From the NCBI GenBank assembly GCA_964519665.1, contig CAZFIV010000024.1, positions 13,322 through 77,321 on the forward strand: a stretch of 64,000 nucleotides of DNA, read 5' to 3'. The notes beneath the pieces are model-generated. The model was given only the letters and a program-made list of their open reading frames with translations, made no database searches and was not told the DNA's origin. Position numbers and translations under genes: made by a program. Source of the stretch: JANQQN01 sp964519665. GTDB taxonomy: Bacteria > Myxococcota > Kuafuiibacteriia > Kuafuiibacteriales > Kuafuiibacteriaceae. Shown piece after piece: positions 33,061 to 42,410 of this stretch; position 1 is the first letter of the stretch, and each line of letters starts with the position of its first letter.

Positions 33061-35019
33061 TCACGGAAGGTCGATGGCAGCTCGAATGACTTCGGCGTCG
33101 GGCGCGCTCGGCGCGAGGCGCAGGTATTCGCGAAGGTGACGAAGGGCCGCCGGATCCCCCATGAGCGCGAGCACCGACCCCAGATCGCGGTGGCAGCCCG
33201 GCAATGGGGTGATCTCGAGGCACATCCGGAGCAATCGGACGGACCCGTCGAGGTCTTTGCGACGAAGGTATTCGTGCGCGGCTCGCCGCATCTCGTTGGC
33301 CTCGGCCATACGTTGCCGCGACGGGGGTTCGGTCCCGTCGACCAAATGGGTTCTCGGGCGGAGATCCGGCGGGTTCTCGGGAGCGCTGAGGGTCGGATCA
33401 ACGGTGAGGGTCGGATCGACGGTGAGGGTCGGATCAACGGTGAGGGTCGGATCGACGGTGAGGGTCGGATCCACCAGATTAGGGAGCACCATGATCGCGG
33501 GCGGTTCGGGGGCCCGGGAGCTGCTTAGGCTCCCGACGATGATCCCGACCGCGAGGGTCGCCACCAGCGCGACCGCACGCCGGACCGAGGGCAACGAGCG
33601 GCGCTGCAATCTTCGCAGCTCAGCGATCTCATCGCGGAGCCGGCGGTTCGTGCGGGTCAGGCGGAGCACTTCGTTCTGGGCGGCGTCTTCATGCGGTCCG
33701 GGAAGACCAGGCAGTGGCGTAGCGGGGGCCTTGGGTCGCTGCGCGGAGGGACCCGGGTTGGTCTCGCCGGCTTCGGGGGGCGCCTCGTCCGCGAACGGGG
33801 GCATCGACGGCGGCGCGCCTGAAGAGGAGGGGGGCAACTGCGGCGCTCGGATTCGGACGTTTCGGCGAGCGACGAGCACGTTCAAGGGCACCCCATCGAC
33901 CGGATTCACGTACTTTTGGCCCTGGCCGGGCAGCCGCAGTAAACCCCGGGCGGCGTCCGGCTGCGCGTTCCACACGGCATCTTCCGGGGAATTCCCCACA
34001 GCGTTCCCCGCTGCGGGCTGCGGGTCGATCTCGCTCAAGTACTCGGCGGGAAGGGGGACCGCAGGCTCGTCGGACTCGGTGGCCGCCGCGATGTCGAGCA
34101 GCTGCAGGTGGTCGCCGAGCGTGTCGCTGTCGAGGGGATCGTCGCGGCGGAGCTGGGTAAGCGCTACAGCGACCGCTTCGGCGTCTGGATACCGGTCTCG
34201 GGGATCGGTCTCCATCATTCGCTCGAGGACAGGACGCAAGCGAGGCCACGGCTCTTCTTTGGGGAACCGTTGCCAGTCGACTTGCGAAGCCGTGGTGAGA
34301 ATCTCGAGCAGGGGGCGATTCTTGAGGAGGCGGGGGGCTTCGCCGCGGGCGCCGAGCTCGAACAGGAGCCGCCCCAGGCCGTACTGGTCGGAAGCCGGGG
34401 TCGTTGGGTGGCCCTCGATCACTTCGGGCGCCATGAATCCTGGACTGCCCAGCAGGTCACCTTGCCGCGTGATGTCGCTGTCTTCATTCAGGCCGCTGAT
34501 GCCGAAATCGGTGATGACCGGCTGACCGTGGCTGCGAAGCAAAATATTGGCGGGTTTGATGTCGCGATGGATGACCCCGGCCGCATGCAAGTGAGCCAGC
34601 GCTTCGGTGACCTGCACCCCCAGCTGGATGAGGGGCTGAAAACTCAGCGGCCCCTGTCGGCGCACTGCCAGCAGGCTGACGCCGTCGACCCGCTCCATCG
34701 CGAGGTAAAGCACGTCGCCGTCCCGACCTGAGTCGATCAGCCGCACGATACCCGGATGATCGAGCTGCTCGAGGATGCGCGCCTCGCGGGCAAAACGGGC
34801 GGCCACCTGGTCGGCGCGGTTGGGATCCTCGCCTCGCGCGCGGGCCGGTCGGATCGTCTTGAGCGCGACCCGTTGGCCGGCCGGATCTTCGGCATCGAAA
34901 ACGATGCCCATGCTGCCCTGGCCGATGATCCCGCGCAGGACGAACGGTCCGATCCGGTCGGGGGCGCCGGCACCGGCGGCACCGGCGAAATCGGGTGGAC
35001 CGTCGGACGTCGCTGACAT
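33061..35019 (-). CDS. Membrane Ser/Thr protein kinase with extracytoplasmic hexapeptide repeat and TPR-like end
   Basis: 652 residues from ATG 35019. A complete kinase domain spans about 26-290: GQGSMGIV, Lys54, HRDIKPAN with Asp153, DFG 171-173 and FMAPEV. A Pro/Ala-rich linker and a short coiled coil (LRLTRTNRRLRDEIAELRRL, about 460-480) precede one transmembrane helix (about 485-505). Outside, DPTLTV is repeated about five times, then a helical TPR-like segment (EYLRRKDLDGSVRLLRMCLE, in part) ends the protein. All catalytic residues are intact, unlike the pseudokinase at 3283. The upstream in-frame ATG at 35061 adds an Arg-rich leader and was not used. Confidence 0.9.
   Translation of the reverse strand: MSATSDGPPDFAGAAGAGAPDRIGPFVLRGIIGQGSMGIVFDAEDPAGQRVALKTIRPARARGEDPNRADQVAARFAREARILEQLDHPGIVRLIDSGRDGDVLYLAMERVDGVSLLAVRRQGPLSFQPLIQLGVQVTEALAHLHAAGVIHRDIKPANILLRSHGQPVITDFGISGLNEDSDITRQGDLLGSPGFMAPEVIEGHPTTPASDQYGLGRLLFELGARGEAPRLLKNRPLLEILTTASQVDWQRFPKEEPWPRLRPVLERMMETDPRDRYPDAEAVAVALTQLRRDDPLDSDTLGDHLQLLDIAAATESDEPAVPLPAEYLSEIDPQPAAGNAVGNSPEDAVWNAQPDAARGLLRLPGQGQKYVNPVDGVPLNVLVARRNVRIRAPQLPPSSSGAPPSMPPFADEAPPEAGETNPGPSAQRPKAPATPLPGLPGPHEDAAQNEVLRLTRTNRRLRDEIAELRRLQRRSLPSVRRAVALVATLAVGIIVGSLSSSRAPEPPAIMVLPNLVDPTLTVDPTLTVDPTLTVDPTLTVDPTLSAPENPPDLRPRTHLVDGTEPPSRQRMAEANEMRRAAHEYLRRKDLDGSVRLLRMCLEITPLPGCHRDLGSVLALMGDPAALRHLREYLRLAPSAPDAEVIRAAIDLP
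33385..33471 (-). repeat. 18-bp in-frame tandem repeat encoding DPTLTV
   Basis: About 4.8 copies. The valine codon alternates GTC/GTT between copies, implying duplication of a two-unit (36-bp) block. The length keeps frame, so copy number would change the distance between membrane and TPR-like end without breaking the kinase gene. Confidence 0.88.
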
Positions 35020-35157
35020 CGCGCAGTTCGTATCTTCTCGTCTCCGGGAGGTCGCACGCAAGGTCGTGCGGTGGGCCTGTCTTGGGTCGACATAGTCTAT
35101 GTGGTAGCGATCACTTGCAGTTGAGCGCCGCGTTCGGGCGTGCTACCGCCGGCTCAA

Positions 35158-37260
35158 ATGCAGATGGGCTCTGTCGCCGTGTTCCTAACGGCATTGGCGG
35201 TTGCGCTTACACCCGGGCTAACCTCCGCACAAACATCTTCCTCGCAAGACGCGACATCCTCCTCGCAAGACGCGACATCCTCCTCGCAAAATGCGACCAT
35301 GACGATGACGCCTGCCGACGTCGCCCGATTGAAGGACGAGCTTCGCGAAGAAGTGAAGGCTGAGTTGCGCGAGGAGCTCCTCCAGGAGTTGAAAGACGAC
35401 CTTGGCTCCCAGGCCACGGGGCAAGGCCAGAGTGATCCGAGCGCCGAAAACTGGGAGAGCGCGACCTCCGGCGATTCGTGGGCCGAAGAAGAATGGAAGT
35501 GGGAAGAATCGGCGACCCCCGAGTTGAACTTCCTCGAGTTCGACGGATACTTCCGGTTCCGCTACGACATGTTCAACAACCTCGACCTGGGGACGTATTA
35601 CCGCAACACCAACAATACCGAGGACCCGAGCGACGATATCCAGTACGGACCGTTCGCTCCGGGGTTCGCGCCGGTCACCCCGCTGTGCAACACCGATATC
35701 GGGCAGCGGCCGACCGGCGACCCCGACGATGGAGACTTCGTCCCGGGCACCGATAGCTGCGCGAACAACGTCAATACCGGCCGCACGATCGGCGGCGCCA
35801 ACATGCGGTTGCGCCTGGAGCCGACCCTCAACGTCTACGAAGACATCCAGATCAAGGCCCAGGTCGATATTCTTGATAATCTCGTCCTCGGCACGACGCC
35901 CGATACGCTCCTGTCGAATCCCAACGCGCCGCTGTCGGTCTTGTCGAATGGACAAGTGGCCCCGGTCGACGGCTTCAATTCGGTCTGGACGGACTCGATC
36001 CGGGTCAAGCGAGTCTGGGCCGAAGTCATGACCCCCCTCGGCCAGCTCCGGGTGGGTCGAATGCCCAACCACTTCGGCATGGGCATTACCAACAACGACG
36101 GCCGGGGCCTCGACACCGACTTCGGCGACACCGTCGACCGGATCTTGTTCGCGACCAAGATCGGCGACTTCTACGTGATTCCGTCGTTCGACTGGGCGGT
36201 CACCGGTCCCACGAGCGCCATTCGGGCCCAGCCCTTCGGCCAGCCGTTCGACCGCGACCAGCGCGATGATGCCGACCAGTACATGCTGACGATCGTCCGC
36301 CGCGATACCGACGACGAAATCAAGCGCAAGCTCGAGAACGACGACTACGTCTTGAACTACGGTGCGCGGGTGGCGGGGCGCTTTCAGGCGTTGGACGCGG
36401 CGACGTTCTTCACCGGCAGCGACGTCGAAGACCAGGCGACGACCACGCAGATCCTCGAGCGCGACGCGCAGCTGCTCCTTTACTCGGTGTGGTTTAGGTT
36501 CATCCGGCGCAACTTGACGATCGAGGCCGAGCACGCGGGCGTATGGGGGTCGATCGGCAACTCGGCCACCAGCGGCGACTTTTCGACGACCGCCCAAGAC
36601 ATCGAGGTCGCCCAGTTCGGGGGCAGCGTCCGGCTCGAGTACCGGCTCCTCAGCAACGCCCTCAAGCTCGAGCTCCTGGTATTGGCCGCCTCCGGCGATT
36701 CGGCCCCCGGTTGGGGTCTGCAGCCGCTCGGCAACCCGGAGAACGTGAGTCGGCCGGGCGTATGGGACGGCAGTCAAATCCAGGGCACCGACAACCGCCT
36801 CACCAACTTCGCCTTCGACCCCGACTACTTCATCGACCTCATTTTCTGGCGGCAACTGGTGGGTTCGGTCACCGACGCGCTCGTGTTCCGGCCATCGATC
36901 CAATACAATTTTACGGAAGCGTTGGGTGCCCGGCTCGACATCATCTACTCCCGCGCCATGACCGCGGAGTCGACCCCCTCGGGGGCCTTCAATCGGGACG
37001 ACGGTACGCTGAGCCCCCTGGGCACCGCCGACCAGAATCTGGCGGTCGAAGGCGACGTGAAGCTTTTCTACGATTCGAAGGACGGCCTGCACGCCTGGCT
37101 CCAGTACGGCATGCTCATTCCGCTGGGGGGGCTCGATACCGAGGTCCAGGTGGAAGATGGCTCCGACATCGCCGAAGATATCGTCGACGGCCGATCGTTC
37201 GCCCGGCGCGACGCGAGCCTCGCCCACACCATTCAGGTGATGCTCGCGATTTCGTTCTGA
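35158..37260 (+). CDS. Outer-membrane beta-barrel protein of TIGR04551 type
   Basis: About 700 residues from ATG 35158 (35164 also possible). A signal peptide ends near LTSAQ. Three SSSQDAT-type heptapeptides and a charged coiled coil (about 48-80: DELREEVKAELREELLQELK, in part) follow, then a beta-rich barrel region with many alternating aromatic strands (FDGYFRFRYDMFNN, VRLEYRLLSN, LVFRPSIQYNF) ending in an aromatic C-terminal residue (AISF), typical of outer-membrane barrels. The layout matches the myxobacterial TIGR04551 family as I recall it; its substrate is unknown. The gene is divergent from the kinase gene. Confidence 0.8.
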   Translation: MQMGSVAVFLTALAVALTPGLTSAQTSSSQDATSSSQDATSSSQNATMTMTPADVARLKDELREEVKAELREELLQELKDDLGSQATGQGQSDPSAENWESATSGDSWAEEEWKWEESATPELNFLEFDGYFRFRYDMFNNLDLGTYYRNTNNTEDPSDDIQYGPFAPGFAPVTPLCNTDIGQRPTGDPDDGDFVPGTDSCANNVNTGRTIGGANMRLRLEPTLNVYEDIQIKAQVDILDNLVLGTTPDTLLSNPNAPLSVLSNGQVAPVDGFNSVWTDSIRVKRVWAEVMTPLGQLRVGRMPNHFGMGITNNDGRGLDTDFGDTVDRILFATKIGDFYVIPSFDWAVTGPTSAIRAQPFGQPFDRDQRDDADQYMLTIVRRDTDDEIKRKLENDDYVLNYGARVAGRFQALDAATFFTGSDVEDQATTTQILERDAQLLLYSVWFRFIRRNLTIEAEHAGVWGSIGNSATSGDFSTTAQDIEVAQFGGSVRLEYRLLSNALKLELLVLAASGDSAPGWGLQPLGNPENVSRPGVWDGSQIQGTDNRLTNFAFDPDYFIDLIFWRQLVGSVTDALVFRPSIQYNFTEALGARLDIIYSRAMTAESTPSGAFNRDDGTLSPLGTADQNLAVEGDVKLFYDSKDGLHAWLQYGMLIPLGGLDTEVQVEDGSDIAEDIVDGRSFARRDASLAHTIQVMLAISF
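35236..35298 (+). repeat. 21-bp in-frame tandem repeat near the N-terminus of the outer-membrane protein
   Basis: Three consecutive units at 35236, 35257 and 35278 encode SSSQDAT, SSSQDAT and SSSQNAT directly after the signal peptide. The copies are nearly identical, so recent expansion is likely. Confidence 0.85.
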
Positions 37261-37335
37261 TCAGCCGGGCGATTTTTTCCGGCCCCGCCTCAATCCTTCG
37301 CACTCGCGTCCGAAGTATCCCTTCGGAGCAAATCG

Positions 37336-39438
37336 GTGCGTCACGGTCGTAGCACGGTATTCGTGGGAATGGTTTGGCTAGTCGCGTGCGGGGGGGCTCA
37401 GGACGAGGTCTCGCCGCGAGGTTCCGAAGTGGAGCCATCTCTTTCGGCCCTTCCCACGGTCGTGCGCTCGGCCGTGGCGCCCCGACCTCCGCATTTGGGC
37501 TGCTCGCCGCCCCAACGAGGCTTGGTGGCTGACCGCCTGCGAGACATCGGATTTGCGACGACGCCCGTGGGCGTCGAGGCCAAACCATGGACGCTCGATG
37601 CGCTGCCGCGCCTGTTGGTCAGTCCGACCGCGGGTGGTTGTGAAGCGCTGGGCATTCGGCAGACCCTCGCGCACGGAGGTGAGCCCGCCGTCGCCGAGAG
37701 CATTCGCGCGGCCGCGGCCTGGCTCGGACAGCCGGCCCCGTTCGTGGATACTTTTGCACCGGTGTCGCTGGCCGAGGTCGGTGCGCTGTTCTGCGGCATC
37801 GGCGGATGTCCTGAGCAGGGCCGCTTGCCGCCGGACCTCGCGAACGGGGTCGCCGCGGTGTTGTTTCGCATCTACCGAGTCATCGAGGCGGAGGAAGAGG
37901 TCCGCGGGATTCGCGGGGTCCGGACCGTCGACGAGTGGGCCACCCGCGGCGGCGACGGCCTGCTGGCGTCGAGATCCGGAGCGGGCTTCGATCCCTCGTT
38001 TCCGGATGACCGAGCGTACCTGACCGCCTCCCGGGCCGAAGTCTTCGAGACCGCCGCCGCTCTGGCGGAGGCGATCGCGGCCGTGAATTGGTCGTCCTTC
38101 CGAGGCCAGCGGGGCGTCGAATGGCGGCTGGAGACGCCGTGGGGCCCGGCGTGGGTCGTCGATGGCGCGCCGCAGGCCCATCGATTCGATGAGGCCCCGA
38201 TGCTGCTGGTCGACCTCGGCGGAGATGATACGTACCGAGGCCGTGCCGGGAGCACGAGCGCCGCCCGCCCGGTGGCGGTGGTGGTCGACGTCGGGGGCGC
38301 CGATCATCACGCGTATCCGGAGTGGTCGCCGACCAGCACGACGTCTGCGCTGCCCGCCGACGCCGATGGTCGGTTCACCGGTGACCGGTTCGTCGGGGCG
38401 AGCCTATCGACGGTCAGTCAGCAGGGCGCGGCGCGGACGGGGGTCGCGCTGTGGTTCGATCTTGGCGGCGACGACGACGTGTACATCGCCCTTCGGGCAA
38501 GTCAGGGCTATGCCCACTACGGCGTGGGTGTGCTGTACGATGACGGGGGCAACGATCAATATCGGCTCGAGGCTGCCGGGCAGGGGGCGGCCCAATTCGG
38601 GATCGGCCTGTTGATGGATCTCGGCGCGGGAAACGACCTCTACCACGCCGAACACACCGCGCAGGGGCTCGGCTACGCGGCCGGCGCCGGCGTGCTCTAC
38701 GACGACGGCGGAGATGATGCGTACGAATGCCCGGCGTCGGGGCTGCGGTATCCGGCCCCTCAGCGCGAAGGCGCCCAGGCCAGCCTCTGTCAGGGGGCCG
38801 GCTTTGGGTATCGCGACAGCGATCCGATGCTCGCGTTACCCGGGGGTTTGGGAGTGTTGGTGGACCGCGCCGGCGACGACCGTTACCGGGCCGGCGTTTT
38901 CGGCCAAGGGGTTGGCCTCGCCGAAGGGTTGGGGGTCCTGGTCGACGACCGAGGCCGCGATGCGTACGACGTGCTGTGGCACGGACAGGGGGCGGGCGTG
39001 CACGCCGGGGTCGGCGTCCTGGTCGACGGCGGCGCGGACGGCGACCGGTACGGTGCCGGCGCCATCGGCGAGAATGTGATGATGGGGGCGGGGCACGACC
39101 GTGGGGTTGGTCTCTTCTTCGACCGGGGCGGAGATGACGAGTACGCGCTGACCTCACTCAGCGGCGGCGCGGCTACCTGCGGGGGGGTGGGCTTGTTCGT
39201 CGACGAAGCGGGGAACGATACCTACCTCGGCTCGGGCCGATTGGCCCTCGGCCGGTACGAGTCGGCGGGATGCACACTAACAGGGTACGGCCTGATGGTT
39301 GATGCGGGCGGGATCGAAGCTTACCCGGCCGGGAGCGCGGCGCTCGAGATGGAAGCCTGGAGCGATGGTCTTGGGGGGTTCGGCCTCGATGCCGACGGCG
39401 ATTCGGGCCTCGTATCGGGTCGAGTCGAAACGCCGTAG
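37336..39438 (+). CDS. Lipoprotein with about 12 Asp-rich GGDD-Y repeats
   Basis: 700 residues. Signal peptide with lipobox LVAC (Cys18). Residues 30-285 are helical, with no recognised fold. From about 287 to 690 a unit of roughly 23-35 residues recurs: a short strand G-x-G-V/L-L-V/Y-D, then x-x-G-G-D-D-x-Y, then a G-Q-G-x-G or A-Q-G-x-G turn. Examples are VDLGGDDTY, LYDDGGNDQY, LYDDGGDDAY, LVDRAGDDRY, LVDDRGRDAY, FFDRGGDDEY and FVDEAGNDTY. The regular G and D positions suggest a beta-solenoid or propeller that binds metal, for example calcium. I recognise no named family. It follows the TIGR04551-like gene by 75 bases on the same strand. Confidence 0.8.
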   Translation: MRHGRSTVFVGMVWLVACGGAQDEVSPRGSEVEPSLSALPTVVRSAVAPRPPHLGCSPPQRGLVADRLRDIGFATTPVGVEAKPWTLDALPRLLVSPTAGGCEALGIRQTLAHGGEPAVAESIRAAAAWLGQPAPFVDTFAPVSLAEVGALFCGIGGCPEQGRLPPDLANGVAAVLFRIYRVIEAEEEVRGIRGVRTVDEWATRGGDGLLASRSGAGFDPSFPDDRAYLTASRAEVFETAAALAEAIAAVNWSSFRGQRGVEWRLETPWGPAWVVDGAPQAHRFDEAPMLLVDLGGDDTYRGRAGSTSAARPVAVVVDVGGADHHAYPEWSPTSTTSALPADADGRFTGDRFVGASLSTVSQQGAARTGVALWFDLGGDDDVYIALRASQGYAHYGVGVLYDDGGNDQYRLEAAGQGAAQFGIGLLMDLGAGNDLYHAEHTAQGLGYAAGAGVLYDDGGDDAYECPASGLRYPAPQREGAQASLCQGAGFGYRDSDPMLALPGGLGVLVDRAGDDRYRAGVFGQGVGLAEGLGVLVDDRGRDAYDVLWHGQGAGVHAGVGVLVDGGADGDRYGAGAIGENVMMGAGHDRGVGLFFDRGGDDEYALTSLSGGAATCGGVGLFVDEAGNDTYLGSGRLALGRYESAGCTLTGYGLMVDAGGIEAYPAGSAALEMEAWSDGLGGFGLDADGDSGLVSGRVETP

Positions 39439-39491
39439 CGCCAGGTCGGGTCCGGGCCCGGTTCGAGGCGTACCTGAAGTAGACTGTCGCC

Positions 39492-40919
39492 ATGTCCGTG
39501 CTGGCGGCCCGTCATGTGGTCCTCGGAGCCGCGGCGCCTCGCGCCATTCGACCTGCGGTCATTCATCTCGACGGTCCACGGATCGCGAAGGTCGAGGTTC
39601 TCGCGCCGGAATCCTACGCTGAGCGGGTGGCCGAGCTTCCAGAGGTGCTCGACCTCGGTGACCGGCTCCTGAGCCCCGCGTTCATCAACGCCCACACCCA
39701 CATCGCGCTGGGGTTCGTGCGGGGGCTGGCTGCCCGTTCGGCCGCGCAAGGCAATCTGGTCGAGGATCTCTTCTTTCGGCTCGAGTCGAATCTGACCGGG
39801 GAGGACGCGGCGGCGTTCGCTCGGATGGGCGCTTACGAGTGTCTGTTGCACGGTCAGGCCGTCGTTTGGGATCACTACTATCATGCCGAGGCGGTCGCCG
39901 AGGCGGCGGCCGAAACCGGGCTTTCGGTCGTGATGGCGCCGACGCTTCAGGACCTTGATGGACCCGGAAAGGCCGACTGGGCGATGGCCCTCGAGGCGAC
40001 CGAACGCCTCGCCGACCGGGGCGGCGCCGGAGGCATCTGGGCCGCGGTCGGTCCCCACGCGACGGATACGGTGAGCGCGTCGCTGTGGCGGCGAGCGACC
40101 GAGCTCGCGGCGCAACGTCACCTGCCGATGCACGCCCACGTCGCGCAGTCGATCGATGAGGTCCGCCGGGTCGACGACGCGTACGGGTGCTCGCCGGTCG
40201 GCTGGCTCGACAGGCTCGGGGTGCTGGACCGAACGCCGTCCGCGATCTGGGCGCACTGCCTGTACGCGGGCACGGACGACCTGAAGCGGCTCGATCCCGA
40301 CCGCCACGCGTTGGCGTACTGCCCGTACTCTCAGCTCGTATTTGGCTTCGAGGCGCGGGTCGACGTTTGGCAGCAGGCCGGTCTTCCGGTCGTGGTGGGC
40401 ACCGACACTTCGGCCAGCAACGACAGCATGAATGTGCAGAAGGAGCTGCGCGCCTTGGGGGCGTCGCCGACTCGCGGCGTCTCCTTCTCCGAAGCCTACC
40501 AGCGGTTCCTCGCTACGGGGACCCGAACGGCGGCCGAGGTCGTCGACCAGGCCCGCAACCGGGATTTCGCCGAGGGGGCCGCGTTCGGGTTTGCCGACCG
40601 GGTCCTGGACGCCGTGTGGACGGCGCCGGGGCGACGGCATCCGGGTTTCGTGGCGGGAACGATCGAAGTCGGTGCGCTTGGCCACCTGGCGGTCTGGAAT
40701 TTGGACCATCCGGCCTTCTGGCCCGCCCACGACCCGCTGGCGGGACTCGCGTTCGGCGATACGAGCGCGGCTTTGCACGGCCTGTGGGTGAGCGGTCGAG
40801 CGATCGGAACGCTCGGCGAGGGCCCCCAAAGTCTCACCGCGACCGAAGCCTATCGAGCGGCGCGCTCGGAGGCCGACGCCCGCTGCCGGCGGCTGGTCGC
40901 GGTTGGACGGGTCTCTTGA
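39492..40919 (+). CDS. Amidohydrolase of the TRZ/ATZ - SAH/guanine deaminase group
   Basis: 475 residues of the metal-dependent amidohydrolase barrel. The first metal motif is NAHTHIALG, the next MHAHVAQS, then AHCLYAG, and the last Asp in VVGTDTSASND, as in 5-methylthioadenosine/S-adenosylhomocysteine deaminases and chlorohydrolases. An N-terminal small beta domain (RPAVIHLDGPRIAKVEV) and its C-terminal partner are complete. The substrate is not determined; S-adenosylhomocysteine, guanine or a related aminated ring are the usual choices. The gene runs toward argH, with a 30-base gap. Confidence 0.88.
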   Translation: MSVLAARHVVLGAAAPRAIRPAVIHLDGPRIAKVEVLAPESYAERVAELPEVLDLGDRLLSPAFINAHTHIALGFVRGLAARSAAQGNLVEDLFFRLESNLTGEDAAAFARMGAYECLLHGQAVVWDHYYHAEAVAEAAAETGLSVVMAPTLQDLDGPGKADWAMALEATERLADRGGAGGIWAAVGPHATDTVSASLWRRATELAAQRHLPMHAHVAQSIDEVRRVDDAYGCSPVGWLDRLGVLDRTPSAIWAHCLYAGTDDLKRLDPDRHALAYCPYSQLVFGFEARVDVWQQAGLPVVVGTDTSASNDSMNVQKELRALGASPTRGVSFSEAYQRFLATGTRTAAEVVDQARNRDFAEGAAFGFADRVLDAVWTAPGRRHPGFVAGTIEVGALGHLAVWNLDHPAFWPAHDPLAGLAFGDTSAALHGLWVSGRAIGTLGEGPQSLTATEAYRAARSEADARCRRLVAVGRVS

Positions 40920-40949
40920 CCGGGTCGGTGAGGAGCGCAACAAGCGACC

Positions 40950-42362
40950 ATGGCCGTAGACAAGCCGTGGGGCGGACGCTTTTCCCAGCCGACGGACCGC
41001 ATCGTCGAGCGGTTCACGAGCTCGATCGAAGGCGACAAGAACATCGCGCTCGACGACGTCGACGGCAGCATCGCCCACGCGACGATGCTGGGTGAAGCGG
41101 GGCTGATCGACGTCGACGAGGCGCGGCGGATCGTCGATGGCCTGCGCCAAGTCCGCTCCGAGCTCGAGGCGGGCAGCTTTCCGTGGGACGAGGCCCTCGA
41201 AGACGTACACATGAACGTCGAGAGCCGGCTCGGCCATTTCGTGGGGGCGGCGGTGGCCGGCAAGCTTCACACCGCTCGCTCGCGAAACGACCAGGTCGCC
41301 CTCGATGCGCGCCTTTATCTGCGGCGCCGGTTGAACGAGGTCCGAGGCCATCTGGTCGATCTCGAGCGGGCCCTGGTCGAGCAGGCGAGGGCGCACGTCG
41401 ACACGGTCATGCCCGGCTATACGCACCTGCAGCGGGGTCAGCCAGTGCGGCTGGCCCATCACCTGTTGGCCTATCGAGAAATGTTCAAGCGCGACCGAGG
41501 GCGGGTCGATGACACGTTGAAGCGGGCTATGGTCTCCCCGTTGGGGTCGGGAGCGCTCGCCGGATCGCCTCACGCCATTCGTCGGCAGAGAGTGGCCGAG
41601 CTGCTGGGGCTGAGCGGGGTGACGCCCAATTCGATGGACGCGGTGACCGACCGGGACGCGTTCCTGGAGGCGATGAGCGCGGCGTCGATCTCGATGGTGC
41701 ACCTGTCGCGGCTCGCCGAGGAGTTGGTGTTGTGGAGCTCGGCGGAGTTTGGGTTCGTCGAGATCGAGGACGCCTTCACGACCGGCTCGTCGATGATGCC
41801 CCAGAAGAAGAACCCTGATGTGGCCGAGCTCGTTCGAGGCAAATGCGGTCGGGTGGTGGGGAACCTGGTGGCTCTCTTGACGACGATGAAGGGGCTTCCG
41901 ATGACCTACAACCGCGACCAGCAGGAAGACAAGCCGCCATTGTACGACAGCCTCGACACCTGGTCGAACAGCCTCGAGGTGACCGCGCGAATGATTCCCG
42001 CCGTGCACTTTCGACAGGACAGGTTGCGGGCGGCGCTCCGCGATGGCTTCGTGACCGCGACCGAGCTCGCCGACCATCTGGTGACCCGAGGCGTTCCATT
42101 TCGGGCCGCCCACGACGTGGTAGGGCGGATCGTCGCCGATTGCATCTCGAGCGGGCGCACGCTCGAGATGCTCAGCCTGGACGACCTTCGGGGCTTTCAT
42201 CCCGATTTCGGCGAGGACGCCCGCGATTGGCTCGACGTCGAGCGGGCCATCGAGCGGCGAGATCTGCCGGGCGCCCCGGCTCGGTCGAGGGTCATGACCG
42301 CGCTCGACACGGCTGACGCCGAGCTTCGCACAATAACGTCATCTACGGCCGGCCCCGAATGA
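40950..42362 (+). CDS. argH: Argininosuccinate lyase
   Basis: 470 residues, the standard length. It splits argininosuccinate into arginine and fumarate, the last step of arginine synthesis. The family signature GSSMMPQKKNPD (flexible loop with catalytic Ser) is present, together with KPWGGRFSQPTD at the N-terminus, TARSRNDQVALD and PGYTHLQRGQPV. A complete, apparently functional gene. It precedes lysA by 48 bases and the dap genes after that, so arginine and lysine synthesis genes are clustered. Confidence 0.97.
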   Translation: MAVDKPWGGRFSQPTDRIVERFTSSIEGDKNIALDDVDGSIAHATMLGEAGLIDVDEARRIVDGLRQVRSELEAGSFPWDEALEDVHMNVESRLGHFVGAAVAGKLHTARSRNDQVALDARLYLRRRLNEVRGHLVDLERALVEQARAHVDTVMPGYTHLQRGQPVRLAHHLLAYREMFKRDRGRVDDTLKRAMVSPLGSGALAGSPHAIRRQRVAELLGLSGVTPNSMDAVTDRDAFLEAMSAASISMVHLSRLAEELVLWSSAEFGFVEIEDAFTTGSSMMPQKKNPDVAELVRGKCGRVVGNLVALLTTMKGLPMTYNRDQQEDKPPLYDSLDTWSNSLEVTARMIPAVHFRQDRLRAALRDGFVTATELADHLVTRGVPFRAAHDVVGRIVADCISSGRTLEMLSLDDLRGFHPDFGEDARDWLDVERAIERRDLPGAPARSRVMTALDTADAELRTITSSTAGPE

Positions 42363-42410
42363 CCGCCTTCGGTGGCCAAGCTCGACCGGGTTCGGTACAA
42401 GCGCGCTCCG

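Noticed and set aside
37261..37300. T-run after the TIGR04551-like gene as an intrinsic terminator
   Set aside because: A GATTTTTT run is present, but I find no stable hairpin directly before it.
39321..42200. Very long minus-strand open frame antisense to the amidohydrolase and argH genes
   Set aside because: Its translation is Arg/His/Pro-rich without any domain, while the plus strand encodes two complete, well-known enzymes. It is a codon-bias shadow, as are similar antisense frames at 35218-37227 and 46012-47367.
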